Assembly (NCBI GenBank): GCA_025345505.1 | Contig: JANVCC010000047.1 | Span: 6,535,019-6,599,018, forward strand | DNA: 64,000 bases | DNA from: Todiramphus chloris collaris | Taxonomy: Eukaryota; Chordata; Aves; Coraciiformes; Alcedinidae | Direction of reading: 5' to 3' | In this document: piece after piece, positions 57,872 through 64,000 of the stretch | Numbering within the stretch: position 1 is the first letter of the stretch | Layout: the number at the start of each line of letters is the position of its first letter | Made by a program: the position numbers and the translations under genes | The notes under the pieces: generated by a model | What the model saw: the letters and a program-made list of their open reading frames with translations, nothing else | Databases searched by the model: none | What the model was told of the DNA's origin: nothing

Positions 57872-59292
57872 AGATATATATATGTAATGTAATCTGAGAA
57901 CATTACTGAGGTTTAAATACCGTGGAGGAAAAAAAACCAGAACAACAAAAAAACAATCTGAGCCTCTTTTTCTGAGCTTTTGCCTTTGTACGCTTCTGTG
58001 CCTTCAAACACAGGCAAAGTGAGGCCTAATAAAGTCTTTTGCTGGAAGCAAAAAACAGGCAACACTGAGAATAAACTTCTGTGCTTCCCCACTGAATTTG
58101 CTTTTCTTAGTTGGGTAAGTGAAGTGTGCTGTTGGGTCTCTGCTTCTCCCAAATCTCACTCTTACCTTTGTGGAGAGAGGGAAGGAGCGAAGAGAATAGG
58201 GACTGTATAATGCTTCACATGGCAGGGATGGAGTATAGGCAAAAGGGGTGTAGGAGGAAGGCGACTATTCTCTCATCAGAAGGTTTCTGTGGTGCCACAG
58301 TGACTGTTCGGAAGCAGGGAGCAGCAATGTCCTGGATGTGAGCCGAGGAGGATCGACATCAGGTTTCCTGCTGCTGAGTCACTGCCCAGCCACGCTTGGC
58401 ACTGGGAGCTGGGCACTCAGGCAGGATGTGTATAAATAAACTCATCGATGACTCCACGGATGTGCAATCCTCTGATAATGGCATGGTCGAAGCTGTCATC
58501 TTAAAGACCCCATACCAGCACAATCAGAGAATGGGAATTTGGATGTGGTCTGGAGCTAGAAAGAAATGTGGGGAAATGTGGTGGGGAAAGGCCAGCAATA
58601 GCTGAAATTGGCCATAAGCAATTTATTGCCATTTCCAGAGGGAGCCTGGCTGATAATGACATTCTTGTCTTCCCTGCCCTTCCATGAGTACCAAAATATC
58701 TCATTCAGCTGTGCAAATCTCCAAACCGAAGCCAAGCCTGGAGGAGCTGTAAAAGCTGCAGATGATGTTCTCATTTGGCAAGGGTGGAGTGATGTCCAGA
58801 GCTGGGTTATGTCTCACCAAGCAGAACAAAACATCACTGCAGCCAAAAGCTCTGCCCTGTCTTAGCTAAAGCCTTGTTTGGTTTTTGGTGAGGAGAGAAC
58901 CACAAGGAAAACTTAATAATCTTTTAAGAAAGCCCTTAAGAAGTTTTTTTTTCCAGTGCTGCAAGTTATTTTCATTAACAGGCTACTTGTCCATGTTGGA
59001 ACTTGCCTAACAATTTGGGTTTTTAGTTATTGTTGTACTTTGCTGGAAAAGGAATATGTAGACACCTGTACCTTTAAATATCTGGCAAAAGGCAGCTGGG
59101 TGTAGTTATGTGGTGCAGAATTGTGTTAAACAAAGAGATCAACGAGAAAATAAACAGTGGATGGAGGAGGATTTCATGGGGAACCTTGTCTGTGGTGTAT
59201 CACCACACAGCCCTCTTCTCAGCCCTCCCACCCAGGAGGTTCTGTTTCACTCAGACAAAAACAGGGAAGAAAATCTCGGTGTTTTCTTTCAG

Positions 59293-59517
59293 GACCTGAT
59301 CAAAGAATTTCACCACATTGTCAAAGGAGGGCAGTCTCAAGTAAAGCAAAAGGCTTTGAAACCCCCAAACCCTGTGAACCTGCATGTTTATGAAAAAAAC
59401 CAAAACGATAAAGATGCTGTGTCTGACGATGAGGAGTCCCTCTCAGTACCAGCTGGAGTTTCATTTTCCACAGCCACAGGAGTGAACAGGCTCTCCTTGC
59501 TCCAAGTGCTTTTATAG
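59293..59517 (+). CDS. Candidate terminal exon, unknown product
   Basis: The acceptor TGTTTTCTTTCAG is followed by an open frame of 74 codons to a stop, starting DLIKEFHHIVKGGQSQVK and ending NRLSLLQVLL, with an acidic DDEES patch in the middle. The segment has no CR1 similarity, and its residue mix is protein-like. The frame also extends upstream to an ATG at 59110. I recognise no family, and a chance frame in non-coding DNA remains at least as likely. If real, it could belong to a transcript from the CpG island 2.2 kb to the left. Confidence 0.2.
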   Translation, partial: DLIKEFHHIVKGGQSQVKQKALKPPNPVNLHVYEKNQNDKDAVSDDEESLSVPAGVSFSTATGVNRLSLLQVLL

Positions 59518-60450
59518 AAGACTGTGAAACAACAATACAAAATCATAACTGTTAAAGCACGATACATAGTAGAGAATAGAGATGAGCTGATATTCTAGCG
59601 AAGGGAATAGTAAATAATAAACAAGACTCTTAAGAAACATGAAAAACTGAGGCTGTTCTGTAGCTAATAGATAACAATGACAGTACCCTGAGGGTAAAGG
59701 TAGGAGAAAGCAACCACAATGAGTCCTTTCATAGCAATGTATCTTTTTGTAGAATAAGAGGCAACAAAAAACCCCTCAGAAGACAAGTTGTCTGGATGTG
59801 TTATTAATGCAGAAGGAAGAACTGAAAGTGTCTGGCTCCAGAGAGGTTTCTGTGTGCATCACGCATCAGCAAAGAAGGGCAAAGTGCTGAATGGCACATG
59901 CAGTAATGGATGAACAAAAAAAAAAGCCAGCCATAAATCTGACAGTAGGATGAAGTATGAGGCGGTAGAGGCAACTTGCTAAAATTAAACCAGTGAATCC
60001 GAACATGAAATGGATCTCTGGAGCACCTCACTTTATTGGCTGAGAATACACGTGGGGTGCAGATGACAAAGGGTGCTTATCAGTGGGCTCACAGATATTT
60101 GAACAGTGAGAGGGAAATAAAGCAAGTGATTGGCAGCGCTGAGCGTTTTCTCTTTGTAGTTTCTGTAGGACACGGTGACTTAGCATCTGCATCAGTATCT
60201 TCACTGACAGGTTGCTCAGGCCACCAAAAGGCAACAAAAATGTCCTCTCCTCCAGCCTCAGCACCAACATGCCTGCCCTAGGGAGCAGCTGCTGGAGCTG
60301 AACCAAATTTTTGGCACTATGCCACCCATTGACCACATCGGTTTACAGTCCAGTGACCTCTAGGACCTGAAGGCCTCAAATAATTTGACCATCCTCCAAA
60401 TAGATGTTGTATTTTTGGCAAGATTTATTTATCTGGTTAATGTATTTATT

Positions 60451-60756
60451 ACACAGAATTACACAGAATTATTGTTGAGGCTGGAACAGACCTTTGAGAT
60501 CATCAAGTCCAGCCTAAGACCTGACACCATGCCACCTAGCTAGACCATGTCACTAAGTTCCACATCCAATCTTTCCTTAAACACCATGAGGGATGGTGAC
60601 TCCACCACCTCCCTGGGCAGGCCATTCCAATGTCTAATGATCCTTTCAGTAAGGAAGTGCTTCCTAATATCTAACTGAAACATCCCCTGGCACAGCTTCA
60701 GGCCATGCCCTCTCGTTCTGTCACTGGTTGCCTGGGAGAAGAGTCCAGCCCCCACC
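60451..60756 (-). mobile_element. CR1 LINE, 3' fragment
   Basis: Inverted CR1 has a doubled tail (ACACAGAATT twice), then GATCATCAAGTCCAGCCTAA, GGTGACTCCACCACCTCCCT and GGAGAAGAGTCCAGCCCCCA. Its 5' end meets a CR1 piece on the opposite strand. Confidence 0.92.
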
Positions 60757-60878
60757 TGGACACTGCAATGCTGGGCCCCCTGCTCTGAGTGACCCTGCTG
60801 GAGCAGGGGGCTGGCACCAGAGCATCTCCAGAGGTCCCTTCCAACCCCTGTCAGTCTGTGGTTGTGTGATTCTGTGAA
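60757..60878 (+). mobile_element. CR1 LINE, 3' tip of another subfamily
   Basis: TGGACACTGCAATGCTGGGC through AGAGGTCCCTTCCAACCCCT to TGTGTGATTCTGTGAATC. It abuts the inverted copy without a gap. Confidence 0.9.
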
Positions 60879-61750
60879 TCGCAGTAGGTTGTGGTGCCCT
60901 TTGAGCTGAGCAGATTCTGAGCGAGTGGAAGGAAGCTGGATCTCAGGAGACACAAGGAACACAACCACCTCAGATATGAATGAATAAACTGAAAACTGAT
61001 TTGTTCAAGTTCAGAAGGATGTGCAGGTACTGCAAGGGTCTTCTGAGGCAACCTATAGAGTCACAACACAGAAATCTGACAAGGAAAATGAGGTCTTACC
61101 TTATGATAGCTACCAGTCAATTAAACAGCACCTTGCTTCCTTACCCCTCCCGTGTATCAGATTTATTGATTTCTAAACAGACCTTTGTAAGAGACATTTA
61201 TGAGTTCAGCAGGAAGGATTGGCTAGTGCCTGCCTGACGATTTATGTCGGTGGGTTCCAACAGGGGAGAAAATGGTACATTGTGACTGGGTTCAGTGCTG
61301 TGAGCAGATGCAAATCACCAGCCTCCCCTCCCAGTATTTCAGAGCCATTACGTATTGATTAGCATGAGCTTTCTCCTGCTAATAGCACCAATTTGCAAAC
61401 AGCTATGGCTCTTCCGTTCATTATCCTTTCTGGGACTTGAAGGGGACTCTGTTAACTTTGCCCTTGACTTCCACAAAAATCCTTCCTGGTGTCACTAGTG
61501 CTCTGTAGACCTGAGTTGTTTATGCAGTGGCCAGAAGCTAATGCTATGTCTGGTACTGACCACCACGCTGAAGACACAAATAGGGACTCTGTGTAACAAG
61601 CTGTAGATGTTTGTATGCAGTTATAGAGTTTGGTCAATACGAAAAAAGAATGAAGAATAAAGGCTGACAAAGCTTCTTTCTTCCCTGTCCACTCCCAACC
61701 CCACCCCAAACTTCAGTCATTTTACACTCTTTCTTGTGCCTCAAAAGTAG
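60879..61750. other. Intergenic; possible conserved element
   Basis: No gene was recognised. The block 61240-61440 with a perfect octamer is listed separately. Confidence 0.55.
61240..61440. promoter_or_regulatory. Possible conserved element with POU octamer
   Basis: The block is repeat-free, with a perfect ATGCAAAT at 61308-61315 and several homeodomain-like cores close by (GTATTGATTAGCATGAGC, CTGCTAATAGCACCAATTTG). The density of such motifs suggests an enhancer, but this is motif reading only. Confidence 0.3.
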
Positions 61751-62660
61751 TTATAGAGTTGTTTTGGGTGGAAGAGTCCTTTAAGATCATCAAGCCCAGC
61801 CAGTAACCCAACACTGCCAGGTGCCCTGGATTCAGTTTGGGTTTGATTATCACAAGTAGATGCTGGCCCAGTCAGCTGGGAGAGGCCACAAGAGGGATAA
61901 ACAACTGAACCAGCTAGTGGGATCTTTGATACCATACTGATGTCACACTCACTATATAAGGGGAGAGCTGGGGGAGAGCAGCTGCCTGGTTTTGACTTGT
62001 TCCAGTGTGTGGCTTGACCTCGTAGCTGGAACAGGGGAAGTGGTGTCTCAGGTATAGAGGTAGAGCCTGACTGCTTCTATCACTCACTCTATCATTACAG
62101 TAGTACTATCATTATTACTGATGATTTCTTCTCTCTTTGTATTGTTTTGTTAAACTGTCCTTATTGCAGCCCATGGGGTCTCACCTTCTCCTTCCTCCCA
62201 ATTCTCTTTCCCACTCCACAGGAGAGTGTGTGCAGGTAAGTGGTGGGTGAGTGTCTGTGTGGTGCTTAGCTGCCAGCAGAGATTAAATTGGGTCACCACT
62301 AGACTATATCCCTCATCACCACCTATCCACAGATTTGAAACCTCTCCAGGGACGGGGACTCTACCACTGCCCTGGGCAGCCTGGGACAGTGCTTGACAAC
62401 CATTGTGGGGAAGAGATTTTCCCTTATGTTCAACTTAAACTTCCTCTGGTGCAACTCAAAGCTGTTTCCTCTTGTCCTATCACTTGTTTCATGGGAGAAG
62501 AGACCAACCCCCACCTTGCTCCAATGTCCTTTCAGGGAGTTGTGGAGAGTCAGAATGTCTCCTCTGAGCCTTCCTTTCTCCAGGTTCAACAGCCCCAGGT
62601 CCCTCAGCTGCTCCTCACCAGGCTTGTGCTCTAGATCCTTCTCTAGCTTAATTGTCTTCT
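61751..62660 (-). mobile_element. CR1 LINE, split by an LTR insertion
   Basis: The inverted CR1 3' end (61751-61821, GATCATCAAGCCCAGCCAGT, CAACACTGCCAGG) continues at 62296-62660 (TCATCACCACCTATCCACAG, CTGGTGCAACTCAAAGCTG, CAGCTGCTCCTCACCAGGCT). The interrupted part is an ERVL-type LTR, so the CR1 is the older element. Confidence 0.9.
61822..62295 (+). mobile_element. Solo LTR of an endogenous retrovirus, ERVL-like
   Basis: About 474 bases lie inside a CR1. Features are a TATA box TATATAA at 61953-61959, a CTGTCCTTATTGCAGCCCAT block, and an end with GTGGTGCTTAGCTGCCAGCA then a TTAAA segment. These match the 3' half of a common avian ERVL LTR. Borders are set from TG..CA and from where CR1 similarity stops and resumes; flanking duplication is imperfect, so ends may shift by a few bases. 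It is an old fossil without internal genes. Confidence 0.75.
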
Positions 62661-64000
62661 AGCTGTTGACCAGCACCTTACCCTGCAAAATGCTCAAAGA
62701 AGACAGACTTCACCTTTCTGTTCCCATGGAAAGGACAGCACTGATCCCTTATCACTAATGATTAATAAGAGAACAAAGACACTGAAATATTCCCTTCTCC
62801 ACCCTCACCCCCCCACCCCCCCAAATCTGTCAGCTGAGACCAGAAACAGTCCTTCTGGGTCTTGACAGCAATTGATTTTGCCCTGGGGTCAGCCACATCT
62901 CCTCTCTGTCTGGCAGAGGATGCACTTGAAGAAGAATGTATGGAGAGCAGAAAGGCCCAAGGGAAGTTTTGTCCCAGCTCTTGGCCTTCTGTGTGCCAAG
63001 AGCTTCATCTGGAGGGCAGGAGTCAGAGAAAACAACTAAGCTGCGCTGCCTCTGTGGGATGAGAGCTGGGTTTGTACGGGCAGGAGGCTGGTGAAATGGA
63101 GAGAAGATGAGAAGTTCCTCCTGACTGCTGTAATCTGATGTGCTGCATGGAGAAGAAAGGGATTTCTTCAGGTTGTGCCCTGGCTGCTTTGTGAAGCTGT
63201 AGGTTTGTTATCAGGAGAAAAGGGAGGAACCATAAGAGACACTTGCTAAACACAACAAATAATAGCCAGAAGGTGCTAAGCTGTGTGAGAAGCTGATATA
63301 ATAACTAAATACCTGGGAAATGGACAGTAGCTCTTCTTCAGGCACTTTAAAAAATTCTTTTATAGCTAATGCTTAACTTTATCACATAAGAAAGTCAAAT
63401 AGATCTCATCACTTTCTTAGCGCTGCTATTTCATCAAACAGCCCTTATTTATTTTTTTTCAAAGGGCTTCATTCTCTCTACAGAAATTCAAGTAAAACCA
63501 GAAGAAAAGAAGAATATTTGTTCTCGCTTGTCTTTGCTCAAGACTTGCACAAGCCTGAATATCTGCTGACCTCCTCGCCAGTGTATGAACAGAAAGCTTT
63601 TTATGTTGAAAGCAAACAGACTTTCTGGAAAGAGTAAGAAAATAAGATTGCTTTTACCTGTGTGATTAACATGGGCACTGCTTCCGAAAAACCCTGTTCC
63701 TTTGAAAGATGTGGGAGTGTTGAAGCTACAGAGAGAGGTCAGAGACAGCTGAACAGCAGAAGAGTAAGACAAAGGTCCAGAAACCCCATTTAGTCACAAT
63801 CTGCAGTTTCACAGGCACATCCCATCATGTACCTAATGATTCTAATGGAGAGAAAACCATAGTCGTGGTTTTTTTTTTTTTTTTTTTTAAATTATATATA
63901 ACAACCCTGCCATAAACTTTGTAGAATAAGATCAGGGAAAAAAAGAAGCAGCACTAAGACTGCAGTGATGTGAGCTGATGTTATCCTTAGATAGCTCTAA
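62661..64000. other. Intergenic to window end, no gene recognised
   Basis: This is unique-looking sequence with C-rich runs near 62805-62823 and a T20 run at 63869-63888. No repeat family or coding segment was recognised. Confidence 0.55.

Larger units (their letters stand above)
57506..60450. other. Intergenic; one CR1 and an exon-like segment
   Basis: The stretch contains the CR1 at 57644-57871 and an open segment at 59293-59517 with a good splice acceptor. The remainder is AT-rich without recognised elements. Confidence 0.5.

Noticed and set aside
13500-64000. Exons of MTCL1 or ANKRD12, the mammalian neighbours of NDUFV2
   Set aside because: No frame resembled either protein. By mammalian gene order ANKRD12 would lie beyond the left edge and MTCL1 beyond the right edge.

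Overview
The window is vertebrate nuclear DNA, almost certainly from a bird. It holds one recognisable protein-coding gene (NDUFV2, minus strand, seven exons with intact GT-AG borders). About 35 fragments of CR1 LINEs, the dominant avian retrotransposon, are scattered on both strands. Three solo LTRs resemble avian ERVK and ERVL families. My summed CR1 intervals come to roughly 13 kb, about 20 percent of the window. That is high for most birds and would suit a CR1-rich lineage such as woodpeckers, hornbills or their relatives, but a single intergenic window cannot settle the species.

Positions 1-12.74 kb carry NDUFV2, the 24 kDa [2Fe-2S] subunit of the respiratory complex I NADH-dehydrogenase module. 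Seven coding exons run right to left from the start codon at 12738 to the donor at 752. They encode residues 1 to about 215 of an expected 245. The last exon, about 30 codons, was not found in 1-751 and should lie off the left edge. All four cluster cysteines are present, and the mitochondrial presequence is four residues shorter than in human. Upstream is a CpG island (about 12480-13020) with a perfect palindromic NRF-1 core and a YY1-type motif over the start codon, a classic OXPHOS promoter layout.

Positions 13.0-64 kb hold no confidently identified gene. In mammals this side of NDUFV2 is the interval towards MTCL1, and I saw no MTCL1 exon. The interval contains CR1 copies (including a three-layer nest at 41.8-42.8 kb and a copy with reverse-transcriptase sequence at 45.5-46.9 kb), an ERVK solo LTR with a perfect 6-bp target duplication at 34.67 kb, ERVL-type LTRs at 49.2 and 61.8 kb, and a purine-only tract at 14.5 kb. 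Several AT-rich stretches look like possible conserved non-coding elements. A second, unexplained CpG island lies at 56.8-57.15 kb, with a seven-unit G-quadruplex-type repeat and a YY1-like ATG. That island is the best candidate for an unannotated promoter. A candidate exon lies 2.2 kb to its right.

No tRNA, rRNA, CRISPR array or bacterial-type feature was seen. I found no convincing undescribed system. The most useful leads are the orphan CpG island, the open exon-like segment at 59.3 kb, a 57-bp direct repeat flanking NDUFV2 exon 2, and a group of near-identical CR1 copies that suggests recent activity.
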